The notes: generated by a model from the letters alone, not told the origin. Positions 25,116 through 37,960 are shown, counted from the stretch's first letter. The stretch: DNA of 64,000 bases from Apricaphanius iberus (GCA_028564705.1 JAPXFQ010001507.1:1-64000); one strand, 5' to 3'. A program made the numbers and translations.

Positions 25116-27353
25116 AATAGTGGTTAATGTGAAGGAATGATGGCTCTACTCTATTTTAGTTGAGAAGCAGCTAAAAGTTTAGTTTTTTTTACCAAAGGTC
25201 CTGTTGAATTAAATAATTATCATAATTAATTCAATGCATGTTCAAGCAGAGACAAAATGGAGCCAATTTCCAGTTTTTAACATTTATTTTGAACAGATTA
25301 ACAAATTGCAGTTTTACAGAGGAAGTTGCCCCCGTAGTTCCTCTGTGGTCCAGATTTAAAGAAATCTGACAATCTGAATGATCTTCATTTCACAGCTTTA
25401 TAGAAAACCGGGCCTCTAGGCGTTTCTACTCCCTCCAATCAGAACATTTCCAAACAGTGTCTTAGCCATTATTGGCTGTCAGAAAATTATGCAGTCATAT
25501 GGGTGAGACGTCTTTTCTTAAAAGCTCATTCTGAGTTTTATGGTTTTATGGCAACACACTAAATCTACAGACATCCTGTTTTTACAGCTTGCAATAAAAC
25601 TCACCCCAGAGTTTTATGACTTAAAAGCTTACCCCCATAAACAATACTGACAGACATATATTTTACAACCATGCAAACTATATAAACAGACTTTTACCTT
25701 CTGAATAATAAAAGTTTAAACCCTATGCAGAATAACACCACAGTCCAAACCTCATCTATAGCCATGAGAAGAAAATCATACCTGAAAGACTCAAATCTTT
25801 AATGTAAGCTACTGAAATAAAGTTCATTTTGTAGGAGGGCTATAATTTGCTGGGGGTACCTCAGAATTACAGCTGCTTCTTATTTATGAAAGCCATGTGA
25901 TATTCAGACATCCAATCATGATGCTCAGGGTACATCCAACTGAAAGACAACACTGGGGCAGACCTAGGACTTTCTGGAGGGATGATCTGTCCTCCAAGAG
26001 AAGAGAAGCAGAGTTCCTCTGCTGATGTTGTTCCCTCCACCTTTGGAGCAGAAAAACACATTAAACATAAACATTTTCAAAGAGTTTACACCAGCTGTAT
26101 TACACCTTCAAGCACCCCTGTTTACTACCCCCCCCACTCATTACACACACACAGGCACACACTGCTGGTGTACAACAGTTCTCTGCAGGTTGCACCAATC
26201 TCATGAAATATGCAGAGTTGCACTTAGCCACTACCATTCAGTAGCAGTAGAGGTTGTGTGACTCTGAGTTTCACGACCCAAACCAAAGAGACGGGTTACT
26301 CAACTGTGACACTCCTCCAGCATTGCTCATAGTAAAGACATTACTCTGATAGTACTTTCTGTCTCTTGATCCGACAAAAAGCCTTTCTTTTTATTTAATT
26401 ATTGTGTCTACAATAAAGTAACAGATAAAGAAGAGAGAGTACTAAGACACTGAGCTCGGATTAGTACAAATCACATCTGACTATATATGCAATTGTGTAG
26501 GGAGATACTGTTACATTGTCTTGAGCGGTTGCTGCTTTTCAAATCTATGCTTCTCAAATAAATTCCGTTTATCAATGAAACCATAGAAATGAGAGTTAAA
26601 AGTGCAGTGTCCAAAGGAATATTAAATCTGCATTCCAAATTTACAAACATAATCACAATGCATAGTTAATAAAGAAAATGTGAATAATTATGGGATCAGT
26701 AGAGTATGACCATATTGAAAAACATGAAAGCTTTAACTTCAAAGAGTAACAGCATGAAGGAGCAAACCCAGAATGGAAAAATGAGATAGAGCTTCAAATG
26801 ACTAGAAGTTTTTGTGTAGGATAACAACGTCCTGTTTTTTTATGCTTTTTCCCTCAATGCACTCTGCATTTTTTTTGTAATTTTTCTTAGTTTAAAAGGA
26901 GTAAGATGATAGGTCCATTAGGCTGTGCAGTGACAAGCAGTTTTTCATGTTCATGATTTCACATTTGCATAGCAATACAATTTACATAAAAAAAAAACAT
27001 TTAATAAAACCATAAAACAAAAAAGTTTCTTTTTGTGTTTTGGTGCTAAAAATCTTAAATAATCGAACAAAATCATAGCATAAAGATTCTTTATTAAAGG
27101 GCTAAGATGTAAAAAGAAGATGTCTTCCATACTATCCCAAACAAGATATGATAAAATGAAGGTTTAACTATTTAACTATACAAAAAGTAAAGACAAATAA
27201 AGCTGTTTCAGAAAGAAGTCATGTTTAGTGTATATTTCAAACAAAACTGTCTATTCTAAATCAGAATGTGAAATAAAAATATGCCAAAAATCTACAAGCT
27301 AAAGTTGCTGTCATACTTTCCCATTTTTTGCATGTATTTTAATGCTTTAGAAG
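25116..27353. other. AT-rich non-coding stretch
   Basis: Nothing recognised on either strand. Confidence 0.4.
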
Positions 27354-27358
27354 AAACC

Positions 27359-27895
27359 TGTTGTAGGAATTATTATTGCAGTTATACGCTTTTTTATTTT
27401 ATTACTAAAACATTTGTTACATGAACATTACTTATTTATGTTGAATTAGTGCTGATGCATTTATAAGTTTGATTCTGTTACTCAGTGTCTAGATAAAATA
27501 TTGCTCCTCTGGTTTGATACATGTACTGCAAGAAACTAGTTATCTCATATGACACATCCCGTGTTGCCTCATTACATAGCTTGTGTTGACCTGCTGACAT
27601 ATCCATGTTGTTCTGTGATTGGTCTTGTGTTTATCCCCTGATGCATAGAACAGAGTGTTAGTTATCTTACCATAACTGCATGATGTGTTTTGTTCTCCCA
27701 GAGCCGAGTAATGAATCAGTCAGAAGCTGATCCAATAGGGTGTGGCTGACTATATATACCCACGCATCTGTGTTGAAGCTTCAGAGCTCCCCTCCATGCG
27801 CATGTGAAATAAACTTTTGTAAACTTTTGTAAAGAAGACCGCTGATCCTTTTCTCTCTCATCCGAGGCCTCTCAGACTCCATGTCTTCCACCACA
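27359..27895 (+). mobile_element. solo LTR, 537 bp, with 5-bp target duplication
   Basis: It begins TGTTGTAGG and ends CCACCACA (TG...CA), and is flanked by the identical 5-mer AAACC at 27354-27358 and 27896-27900. Inside, in order, are CCAAT (27732-27736), TATATATA (27751-27758), a start region near 27780, and AATAAA (27808-27813) followed by a short C/T-rich end: the U3-R-U5 plan of a retroviral or Gypsy LTR. No gag, pol or env sequence adjoins it, so the internal part was lost by recombination between two LTRs. The intact target duplication suggests a fairly young insertion. The superfamily is not decided. Confidence 0.82.
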
Positions 27896-28121
27896 AAACC
27901 TTCGTTTCAAGGTCTAAACATTAGGAAGATAATTTTATGTTACAGGAAGTCCTGTAAAATCTTTACGTAACTGGTGTAGCTAATGATGTGGTCATGCTTT
28001 CAACAGTTCATGTATACTGGGATCTTAGAGATGGAATTCATTGTTGCCTGTTCAAATCAAATCAAAGCGCTTTACAATAAAGTGCTTTACATGTTAAAGT
28101 GACCCCACAAACCCCACAAAC

Positions 28122-28146
28122 GGGGGTGGGGGGTGGGGGTGGGGGG
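28122..28146. repeat. G-rich run
   Basis: Five G-runs of four or more within 25 bp on the + strand; potential quadruplex. Confidence 0.7.
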
Positions 28147-28321
28147 CTGTGGTATCATGGACTGAGATGAGGCTCCCACTAACTGTTCATTCTCTTTGTC
28201 CTGTTATCACCTTTTAACTTTTTTAAATATAGGAAGTAGTCTTATACCAGTTCTTTTTTCTTTTTAAACTGAGAATGTATGTATTATTTAACAAAATGAC
28301 TTTTCTTGTAAGGTGCCTTGA

Positions 28322-30149
28322 AATTTGATTTGATTTGATTTTAATAAGATCCCCATTAGCTGCTACACCTGCAAGCTGCTACTCTTCCTGGGGTCATTAA
28401 AAATGAAATTAACAGCATCAAAATTAAAAATAATCATAATGACAATAATAATCATAATTATAATGGAAAAATAAAAAAAGAAAGAGAATAAATTCATCAT
28501 AACAACGACACAAACAAAATCAATACAATGCCGTGGTATGAAGCCAAAAACAACAGCAATAGTAATAGTGAAAAGTTAAATATAGTTAGCAATCGTTCAT
28601 AAATGAAGATAAAATTAAAGCATACTTCACATTCTTTAAATCTCCTGCCAGCTAAGGTATTGCCTTTTCACATATTTTTTAAACCTAGTAATGGAGACAA
28701 TACCTCTAGCAGTATCCGGCAAGGTATTCCAAGAGGAAATGGCTCTGTAAAACACAGTGTTTTGCATTGAGGATGATTTTGCAAAAGGTAGTACAAATAA
28801 TCTCTTAGCAACCTGTCTATTAGAATAGTTATGGATGTCGTGTATATAACAAAGTCTAGAAAAAGAATATGTGGGATTATTTGAGGAAAGTACTTCATGA
28901 CAAAAACAAAGAAGGTTGCAGAATAACTTGTTATACACACTCAGCCACTGAACCTTTGAGTGCATGCTTTTGACATTGGTTCTAAAAGGGTAACCTAAGA
29001 CCGGACGTGCGGCTCTATTTTGTACAAGTTGAAGTTTGTTTGTCTTTATTTGAATCACTAGACCATAGCATTGAGGAGTAGTCCAGGTGATTAAGTACTA
29101 GTGTCTGAGTTACAAGCTTGATAGTGTGATCATTCAAGTACATCGCACACCTATTGATGACTGAAATGGCTCTGCCCATTTTAAGAACTTTATCATCAAT
29201 TTGTGCAGACCAACTCAGTTTCTCATCAATGGTTAGTCCTAAGAGTTTAACCTTATGCACATGCTCAAGAGCTCTGTTGTTGATGTATAAGGAGAGATGA
29301 TGGTTACTTCTAAGGGTGAAATTTGAACTGAAGGCAATGCATTTAGTTTTTGTTATATTACGTGCAGGTCTATTGTTTTCAACCCATTCAGAGACATAGT
29401 TGAGTTCCTTCTGAAGGAGATTGTTAAGTTCACTCTAGCTGTCTGCTGCAGCATACATAGTGGAATTATCCACATACATTGTAATGGTTGCCCTTTTCAA
29501 AACCAGTGGTAGGTCATTAGTGAAAATAGAAAATAGTAAAGGGCCAAGGCAACTACCCTGTGGAATTCTACACACAAGATGGCAAAGAGAAGACAAGCTA
29601 CCATTGACATATACACATTACATTCTAGAAGACAAGTAGCTCCTTACCAAACTCAAGGCATTGAGATTGAACCCATAAGCTCTAAGTTTAGCAAGCAGAA
29701 CCTTATGATCGATTAGATCAAATGCAGCACTGAAATCAATCAGTACAGCACCAATGATATTCCTGTTATCCATATGACTGAGCCATTCCTCAGTCATTTT
29801 GGAAAGAGCTGTAGCTGTAGAAATGCCTTTTTTATAGGCATGTTGTTAAATTAAGTCAATTCTATTGGAGGTAAAATATATCGATATTTGATCGAACACA
29901 ATTCTCTCCAATATTTTACTAAGTACAGGAAGTACTTGGTCTACAATTGCATCTATTAAAGGCATTCTTTTTGTTATTTATAATGGGGATAACTTTGACT
30001 GCTTGCCATGCTCGGGGAAAGATGCCATCCCTGAGACTGCAGTTAAAAATGTGGCTAATGGGTGTTGAGATATGATCAGCCATCATTTTTATCAGTCTGC
30101 TGTCAATGCTATCAAAGCCAGCAAGATGACATCTGTTGCAGACCAGCAC
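28322..30149 (-). mobile_element. LINE of the L2/Jockey-I group, 3' half, inactive
   Basis: On the minus strand, from high to low coordinates: GFDSIDSRLIKMMADHISTP and WQAVKVIPI (early reverse transcriptase, about 30110-29980); GAVLIDFSAAFDLIDH (about 29745-29700); YVDN at about 29480 where active enzymes have YADD; VKLLGLTIDEKLSWSAQIDD (29255-29190); then VQNRAARPVLGYPFRTN (about 29025-28975) and the carboxyl end near 28636. The 3' tail is a short (ATTTG)n-like run at 28322-28345. Stops, a frameshift near 29060 and the lost catalytic aspartate show it is dead. Confidence 0.85.
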
Positions 30150-31189
30150 TATATAAATCGACTACACTGAAAATATGTTATGTAATATGTGTTGTTAATG
30201 AGGCATTTAAGAGTTGTGAATGCTAAGGCTGAACAATTTCTTGACATGTCCAAAATGATTCTAAAAGTTATTTTTCATTGGCATTATATCTTCTCATCCC
30301 ATTGGAATGAATTTCAGATAATACACAAACAATCACTGTAAGAGGAGCAGTATTACATTAAATTATATTTGATGACTTTTCTGAATATGCTGATGGCATA
30401 TCCTGTTAACCCAGGAGGTATGGTACTAAACAAAACATAACCCCAGTATGTTTGGTATTAATGTAGATAAAGTCATTACTTTTATAGGGACTGATAATAG
30501 AGATGAAGTAAAACGGTGAACGAGTTAAATCAATACATTGCGTGCTCATAATAATCAGATCATCTAACAATCTGGCTTCTTTAACAAAAAGAAGCCAAAC
30601 GGTCAGGAGCATCTACATTTTAACAAATGGGACCCCAGTCTCTGCACCATAATAGTACCAGGTCTAGGTTATATCAAACAGTTGGTAAAGTGACTACACA
30701 ATATTTCATAACCTCTCAGGCCAATAAAACACATTCATTTTCCTTTTTGCCACAGAGGCAACATCAAGTATTAGATCCAATTTTTTTACACTTTTTGAAA
30801 TTCCCAAATATGGAGGTCACATTACTTCTGAGAAAGTTGCTCAAAAAGCTATAGAGGCATTTATACCCAGGCATGATGTATGACCCAATTCAGTCAAATG
30901 AAAGTACCTCCACTTTATAGCGTGTTTTTGTTATTACATTGTGGAATGAAGGTCCTGCATAAATAAAGATGCCTTCTGTTAAAAAAAAAGTGTGCTCAAA
31001 GGTGAACTCTAGGCAGATTTTTTTACAGGTGTCAAAAAATTTCTTATGTAGGATGATGTCAAATGTGAATGACATGGCAAGAAACAGTGGCAGTGACTAA
31101 GACAAACGGTTTGAACAAAAGCACAAGATCTTTTAAATTGTTTAGGGAAAATCTGCAGCCTTGATTTGAAGTGTTTGGATGTACAGACC
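30150..31189. other. AT-rich non-coding stretch
   Basis: Nothing recognised. Confidence 0.4.
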
Positions 31190-31326
31190 GTGCAATTTTT
31201 AGGGATATTTCTCACTATGTCTCTCATAGTTGAGTTATACCTATTGTGAAAATGACAGGCCTCTCTCACCTTTTAAGTGGGACACCCTGCACAATTGGTG
31301 GGTGACTAAATCTTTTTTTGCTCCAC
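31190..31326. mobile_element. terminal fragment of a Tc1-like transposon
   Basis: It contains AATGACAGGCCTCTCTCACC, TTTTAAGTGGGACACCCTGC and ACAATTGGTGGGTGACTAAA, and ends TTTTTTTGCTCCACT. This matches the terminal repeat of the Tc1 family also seen at 19270-20000. Only one end is present. Confidence 0.65.
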
Positions 31327-31614
31327 TATCATTACCTCATCCTGGTTGTAAAGTACAAGTGTGCTGTGGTGCAGTGTTGTGTTTTCCTGCATGAGGGACT
31401 CTTGTATTTCACAAAATAGATGTTAAAAGTAGGACTTTTGGTGTGGCCGTAACAAAGACAGTCTCGGTCCAAAACAAATTAGTGAGGATAGCAGAAGAAT
31501 TGTGTAAAAAATTGTAATTGATTGTGAGAAGATTGAAGGAGGATACAAAGAATCTGACACAAGTGATGCAATTTAAAAGTTTTTTTTAACAATTTCTAAA
31601 TATAGTTTTTAAAA

Positions 31615-31615
<1 letters not shown>

Positions 31616-31672
<57 letters not shown>
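31616..31672. repeat. (ATT)n trinucleotide microsatellite, about 19 units
   Basis: An uninterrupted ATT/TTA run of about 57 bp; likely length-polymorphic. Confidence 0.95.
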
Positions 31673-32714
31673 TTTATCATGCAGTTTATAAAGACAAATC
31701 GGTTGAAATAAGAAAAAACTTTCTCCTCCAACCAAATCGCACCAGACAAAAATGCTGACAGTCCCAAAATACTGATGAGTAGTGATTACAAGGTCAGGAA
31801 ATAATCAAAAAGGGTAGAACACACCTTTCACTGCATCAGTGTTTTCCCTGCAGCAACATATACAGTTACATAACAAGGTTTAGACTGATAGTTAACATCC
31901 TCATAGCACACACAACACAATGTTCCCCTTACATACCTCTGTCCCTCTTTTCCTGACTCACCCTCCTATGCTCACTCTTTTAGCTGGATCATGATTCTGC
32001 AGCTCAGCCTCTGCAGCATGACTCCACTTTCCTCTGTGCACCTCAATCAGCCTCTATGGCAAATCTCTGACATGTCTGAGAAATACTAAAGGGAGCCAGA
32101 CATAAAAAAGGCATACACAGATACATACACCTATTTAGGGACTATTGCTCTGAGGGTTGTCTCAAAAGGTTTTTTCAGCTTCATTAAGTAATCAGATTCA
32201 GGTTAGGATCATGATTTTTACAATGCATAAAATCCACAATAAATCATTTACATTCTAGACAGGCAAACCCTCATAACCATTTACAGTCTGGAAATGTATG
32301 AAAATAATTTTATATTCTGCAGTATTGCTTCCTAAATCAGATTTTTTATGCCTTCTCTTTTGACCTGACAGCAAACCGTTTTCAGGCAGTGTCCTTGTCC
32401 TCCACAAGTCACAGGGGAGCAATGTCAGCCAAAGCGTTTATAGGTCTCAGCATATCATAGCTTATCTCTTCCACAGCTGGTAATAATTGCTGAAGATCTT
32501 CTAAACTGCTTCACAGTCCTTAATCGGGGATATGAGCTATCTTTCTGTTTTTTAGATCTGTTTTAGTCTGCTCAAACTTTCTCCACTCATACAGCATTGG
32601 GGAAGTTTTTTATTTTATTTTTTCCACAAGCATTAAAATTCTTAGAGTGAATGCAGAATAGTCAGTTGCACCGAGAATGATTCAGCATTATATTATCAAA
32701 AAAACTATAACTTG
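31673..32714. other. AT-rich non-coding stretch
   Basis: Nothing recognised. Confidence 0.4.
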
Positions 32715-33003
32715 TCCATCCATCCATCCATCCATCATCTTCCGCTTATCCGGGGTCGGGTCGCGGGGGCAGTAGCCTAAGCAAAGAGGCCCAGACTTCC
32801 CTCTCCCCGGCTACTTGGGCCAGCTCCTCCGGAGGAATCCCGAGGCGTTCCCAGGCCAGCTGGGAGACATAATCCCTCCAGCGGGTCCTGGGTCTTCCCC
32901 TGGGTCTCCTCCCGATGGGACGTGCCCAGAACACCTCACCAGGGAGGCGTCCAGGAGGCATCCTGACCAGATGCCCGAGCCACCTCAACTGGCTCCTCAA
33001 CTT
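32715..33003 (-). mobile_element. 3' end of an RTE/L2-type LINE, well preserved
   Basis: The minus strand encodes an 84-codon open stretch starting MRSQLRWLGHLVRMPPGRLP and including RRPRGRPRTRWRDYVSQLAW and ERLGIPPEELAQVAGEREVW, the carboxyl end of a very common fish LINE polyprotein. The stop is followed by a TCCA/GGAT tail at 32715-32736. It is CpG-rich with no internal stop, so it is a fairly recent, 5'-truncated insertion. A much older relative lies directly to the right. Confidence 0.82.
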
Positions 33004-33130
33004 GTCTTAATGATTAAATATTTAGTAGTATGTGTTTTTAGGTTTCTAAGTTTACTTAACATTGAGACATTAAACATTAACATTAAAATTACTTATAATG
33101 ATTTTGGATTAAGATCTATTACAGGTATAG

Positions 33131-34410
33131 TCATCCATCCATCCATCCATACATCCATCCCATCCCACATTTTGGATGCGGGGGCAGCAGTTTAAGCAGA
33201 TAGACTCAAACTTCCCTCTCTCCAGCCACCTGAGCAAACTCCTAAGAGGGATTCCAGAGGCCCTCCTTGGGCAGCTGAGGAACCTAGTCCCGGAGAAAAC
33301 TTACTTCAGCCACTTGTATCCAGGATGCCGTTCTTTAAGTCACTACCCAGAGTTCGTGACCATAGATGAGGGTAGGAACGTAGATCGACTGGTAAATCGA
33401 GAGCTTTGACTTTTGGCGTAGCTCTCTCTTCACCATGACAGACCGGTACTGCATCACTGCAGATGCCCTACCAATCTGCCTTGCAACCTCACGTTCCATT
33501 TTTTCATACTCTGTGAACAAGACCTCCAGATACTTAAACTCCTACATTTGGGGCAGGACTTAGTCCACAACTCAAAGAAGACATTTTTGTCTTCTCCGGC
33601 TCAAGAACAGGGTATCAGATTTGGAGGTGCTGATTCTCATCCCAGCCGTTTCACACTTGGCTAGCAACTGTAACAGCGAAATATGTAGATTACAGTCTGA
33701 TGAAGTCAACAGGACCACATTATCTGCAAAAAACAGACCTAATTCTTGGGTCACCAATACTGATCCCATCAAAACCTTGGCTGCACTTGGAAATCCTATC
33801 TACAAAAGTTATTAACAGAATTTGTGACAACATGTATCAAGGTACACAATGAGGGCCCAGGTGGGATTTGATTCCATGACTCCCAGATGAGAGTCATGCA
33901 CACTAACCATTCAGCCAAAGGGATATCCCTGTGGCCAAGCAGCCAGGGCACATTATCAAACGGAGCCACAGTGACAGGACCTCCACACTGTCAGAAATGC
34001 AAAACCTTGGTGGAGTCCAACTCTTTTCGGAAATGAGCCTGACTTACTGCCAGCAATGAGAACCAAGCTCTGAGACCTGTTGTAAAGGGAAATTACAACC
34101 TATATCAAGATAGGAATCCCTAAGGGACCAGTTGAACACCTTCTCCAAGTACACAAAATATAGGTAGACCGGATTCAGCAAATTCTCATGTACCTTCCAG
34201 GACCCTGCTGAGGCTGTAGTCCAGTGTTTCAGGGCCAGGACAAAATCTGCATTGTTCCTCCTGAATCCAAGTTTCGACTATTCTTCAGACCATGCACTAC
34301 AGAAACCCTGAATGGACCTTACCAGGGAGGCTCAGAAGTTTGATCTCCTTGTAGTTGGAACACACTCTGTGTTCCCTCTTTTTAAATAAGTGTCTTTAGG
34401 AAGTGATAGT
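33131..34410 (-). mobile_element. RTE/L2-type LINE, older degenerate copy
   Basis: It starts with a (CCAT)n tail at 33131-33165. The minus strand then follows the same LINE as at 32715 but upstream into the reverse transcriptase: a decayed LRLLPP-type end, then the antisense of a YGHELWVVT block near 33335-33360, then FFADNVVLLTSSDC (about 33735-33690, ADN for ADD) and further blocks to about 34400. Many stops and indels. A tRNA-like insert interrupts it at about 33835-34005. Confidence 0.78.
33835..34005 (-). mobile_element. tRNA-like SINE or pseudo-tRNA insert
   Basis: On the minus strand TGGCTGAATGGTTAGTGTG (A-box-like, about 33920-33902) is followed by a stem around GACTCTCATCTGGGAGTC and a B-box-like GGAATCAAATCCC (about 33879-33867). 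This gives a tRNA-like layout without a clean acceptor stem. The segment is absent from the corresponding place in the LINE family, so it is an insertion. The boundaries are approximate. Confidence 0.45.
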
Positions 34411-35984
34411 CACCAAATCATCAGAGACGAAGCTAGAGTTTAGTGCAAAAAGGACCACTGATTTAAAATGCTATCCTGAAACAAAATGTTTCTCAGATTG
34501 ATGGTGAATAGTTTGATCTAAAGATTCCCTATGGACTACAGATGCTCCTGATAGTTTATCAGCCAAAAATATATAAATTAGAATCTTTCTGTCTAATCTT
34601 GCTATCAAAGGAAAATCCCTTGATACAATATTCTTTTGACAGTTTGTTTTCATTTCTATGTTTGACTACAGATTCTATGTGAATGATTTTCATTCACATA
34701 AATAACAGCTTTAAATGAACAGTGCATGGCTATGAGTAAGATTGGAACAGCCTTTGCTGCAGTTACACGTGCAAGTGTCAATAAGCCTTTATTTTTCTCT
34801 CAGGTTTCTCTCCTAGTGGGGCTGCAACAGAAAATACGCACTGAAGTAATTTTCTGAGGAAGCGCATGGAGACAATTTACAGAGGAGTATACCATTAATG
34901 TGTCCAATAAATGATTGAGGAGGTCATAGAGACATAAATAAGAGACTTCAAAACTGCTTGTGGGTGGGCAAAGACAGTGGAGAAAGAATTGCAGAGATAG
35001 CAGAGGAAGAAGGTTATGCATGACTTTGCAAAATTAAAAATATATGACTTCTGGGATCTGTGGACAATGAGTAGATCAGTGGATGAAATTAAACACCAAA
35101 AAGTGTCATCAAGTTAAGGTCTTTTAGGATTTCCATAACATTAACTGTGTTGATAACAAAAAGGACGGCTGGATTAACAGAAATATTTCCTAATCTGATT
35201 TAACCTGAGTTTCTATGTGTGTGATCAATTACACAGCATTGTGTCTTTCAGACTCAGGTAGTTGGTAGTGTACCATATGGCTGACCCATTTGGTACCCAA
35301 CTAGATTATTTTTTTCTGTTTAATATTTCTTTGCACATAATTGTTAGAAATTGTAAAGAGAACTTTGCGTTTAAATCAAGATAATTTGTTAAAGGAAGTT
35401 GCAATAACTGTAGGATCTCAGGGTAAACACTCTCAGTGGGATGATACAGTTAAATGTGCTTGGCATGTGGTAAGAAGATGTAGGTTTCTCCTGAGAAAAA
35501 AGCTGCTGATATTACCTCCAAATAAGTCAAGGGGAAAATCTTGTGGGAGGGAGATGACAAAAGAAAAGACACCAATCTTCGGAGCGCCATGACTCGATCT
35601 TTATAATCTGTCACATAGGTTTTTAGTCTGCAGATGTGCTTCATACATCTATTTGCTAACTAGCATGCATAAACAAATTTCTCCAGCTGACATTGGTGCT
35701 AGGACATATTGACAACTTATACACTCACATAATACCTGCTGACACGGCCAGGGTTTCATATGTATCTTCTCTGAGATTTATTACAATAAAAGGCAAAACA
35801 CATTCACCTATAAAAATTCTACAAAGTATTATCTCGCCATATGGATTTATTCTGTTTTTGCTGTCACAAATAAATATTTCAGACACAAAAATCTGTTTTG
35901 AACGATGTCACTGATAAAATGCTAAATGTAATAATTTATTGGACCACACTGAGCGTTGCGATCAAGCATTTTCCAAATTTCCAA
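34411..35984. other. AT-rich non-coding stretch
   Basis: Nothing recognised. An 83-codon frame at 35341-35592 on + has no domain I know. Confidence 0.4.
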
Positions 35985-36253
35985 ATTTCCAACAACAATC
36001 AGTCGTTTACCTGGTTATGGAGGAATTTTGGCCAACATTGGAAGGATTTTGAGATTGACAAACCTGTTTAATGTCATGCTGCACCTTCTAAATTGAAGTT
36101 AAATCTTGACTTTGACTAGGCCCTTAAAAACACCTTCCGTTTTTGTTTTAGCCATTCAGAGATGGACTTGATTTTGTCATTGGAATCATTTTCCTGCTGT
36201 AAATACAGATGGTAACCTCCAGGATTATCTGGTAGTAAACAGAATACATTACT

Positions 36254-36746
36254 TTAAGGCACAGTGTGTAATTTTCGGCCAGTAGGGGGCAGTGCATTCC
36301 TAAATTATCACAAGCATGCGGTATCTGTGTCTTCGAGTAAGAAACTAAACAACGGAGGTCCAACTAGGGCCTTTTTTCAAACACTCCCAAAGAATTATGT
36401 ATTTGCAGCAACATGACGAGCACATCAGTCTCTCTTTCATCGCTTAGAACTAGCGAAGAGGTAAAAATGTATTTATGACGAAACTTTTTTGCATTTTGTT
36501 TTAATAGCGGGCTTGTTCCGTGCGCTATGTCCGTCCGGGCTCTTGTAGAATTAAAGACGTCATCTAATATGGCTTTTCCCTGAAAAGAGGACCCGTGCCC
36601 ATGTATTTAAAAACTGATTTTTAAAGTCATATTTTACAATATCGCCAATATTTTACAATTACTGTGCTTTACCTAATTATTATTACATAATATTTTAATG
36701 GCTATTTTCAAAGATGTACTGCAAAAATTACACACTGTCACTTTTA
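36254..36746. mobile_element. short inverted-repeat element inside Tc1 (CAGTGTGTAATTTT ends)
   Basis: The left end is AAGGCACAGTGTGTAATTTT and the right end, on the other strand, is AAAGTGACAGTGTGTAATTTT-like. The interior holds GCCAGTAGGGGGCAGTG, typical of a common fish non-autonomous family. I could not define a clean target duplication. It has no coding capacity. Confidence 0.65.
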
Positions 36747-36971
36747 TCAGTTATGGCACATTTTCCAGTTTCTGAAGCAACAGCACTACTTCACTATTGC
36801 TACCTTGTTTTACTGTATATCTGCAAAATTTTATTTTTGGGTAAGGTGTGTAAATTTACATCAGATTTAATAGTATGCACACATTTGCCCTCTTTTTGTC
36901 ACCTCTGTCAATATAATATTTTTTCCAAAAGTCTTAAGAATCATCAAGCTGTTGTTTGGTAAATCTGAGAC

Positions 36972-37552
36972 TGATGTTAAAGGTTGTATAAGCATGATAA
37001 TGACATCTAGTTTATCTAGGTTGTAGTTATAACAATAAAAACATCATTCCAGCTGTTGGGTTGCCTGGTTTGCTGCCAATCAGCCCCATGACCAACCTGA
37101 ACTGTGTCCATTGAGGAATGTATTTTAGAGGAGTATAACTGTTAGCTAACGTTAGCAAAGTTAGCAAGTGAGCTAGCTTACCGGTCCAGGAGGAAAGTCG
37201 CAGTGTCCGCGTGTGTTTGATGCTGTACAAATGTTCTATTTGGGTCCATCTAGTGTAGGCTTCACCTAAAACTACTCTAGTTTCTGTTGTTTTGCGGTCA
37301 CTCCTCTTCTGACATGGATAAAAATAACTGGGGCTCTGAAGCAGCTGCTTGGCTTGTTGACTCCTCCATTATTCCCAGTGTGAACCGAACTACACCGAAC
37401 ATATAGTTGGATCATAGAGACAGTATCTGTCAACCCACAAACGTAACTTTTTAAGGAAATCTTGTACTTTCACTCTGTAGTCCTGTAAAAGTCCAATGGA
37501 AGTATTTTTTTTAATGTAGCTTTTTATTAAAATGTTGCATATACAACCTTAA
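36972..37552. mobile_element. short inverted-repeat element inside Tc1 (AAGGTTGTATA ends)
   Basis: The ends are TTAAAGGTTGTATAAGCA and, on the other strand, TTAAGGTTGTATATGCA. The flanks TCTGAGAC (36964-36971) and ACTGAGAC (37553-37560) differ at one base and fit an 8-bp target duplication, pointing to an hAT-type element. It contains a GTTAGC-repeat-rich stretch near 37140-37180. Confidence 0.65.
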
Positions 37553-37960
37553 ACTGAGACGAGTAAGGACTGCATTGCTTTAGATGTTGTTCTGCTGTTT
37601 TTTTAATGACCTCCCCTTGTCAATCTACTTTTAGGGTTATTTTGTTTGCCAACCCTTACTAGGAATGTTCACTACTGTTTCGTGATTTCTCATTGCGGTT
37701 TGCTGTAGACCCACAACCATAGAAATGGCTATAAAAGCCATTCCTAACAGATTAGCTGTCAATGACTTTGTTACAACGTTTTTCTTAAGTTATATTTAGA
37801 ATGGGGCATAAATTGTTGCTTTTTTAAATGTTGTAAACTTATTCCTATTGTTAAATAGTTTGTATTTCAGTGATTTATGGACACTACTAGTGTAGCAGTT
37901 ATCAAGCCTGGGTTGGTGAGATTAAACTCACACACACTCAAATTAAGTATCAGAGAAGAC

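Larger units (their letters stand above)
35985..37960 (-). mobile_element. Tc1-like transposon remnant split by two insertions
   Basis: Antisense transposase is readable in three blocks: 35985-36253 (GGAGGAATTTTGGCCAACA, GACTTTGACTAGGCCC, GCCATTCAGAGATGGACTTG), 36747-36971 (a decayed CCAGTTTCTGAAGCAACAGC and TTTTTTCCAAAAGTCTTAAG) and 37553-37960 (TTTAGATGTTGTTCTGCTG, GGAATGTTCACTACTGTTTC). Joined, the blocks follow one fish Tc1 family in order, so the two pieces between them are later insertions. No open frame survives. Confidence 0.72.
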
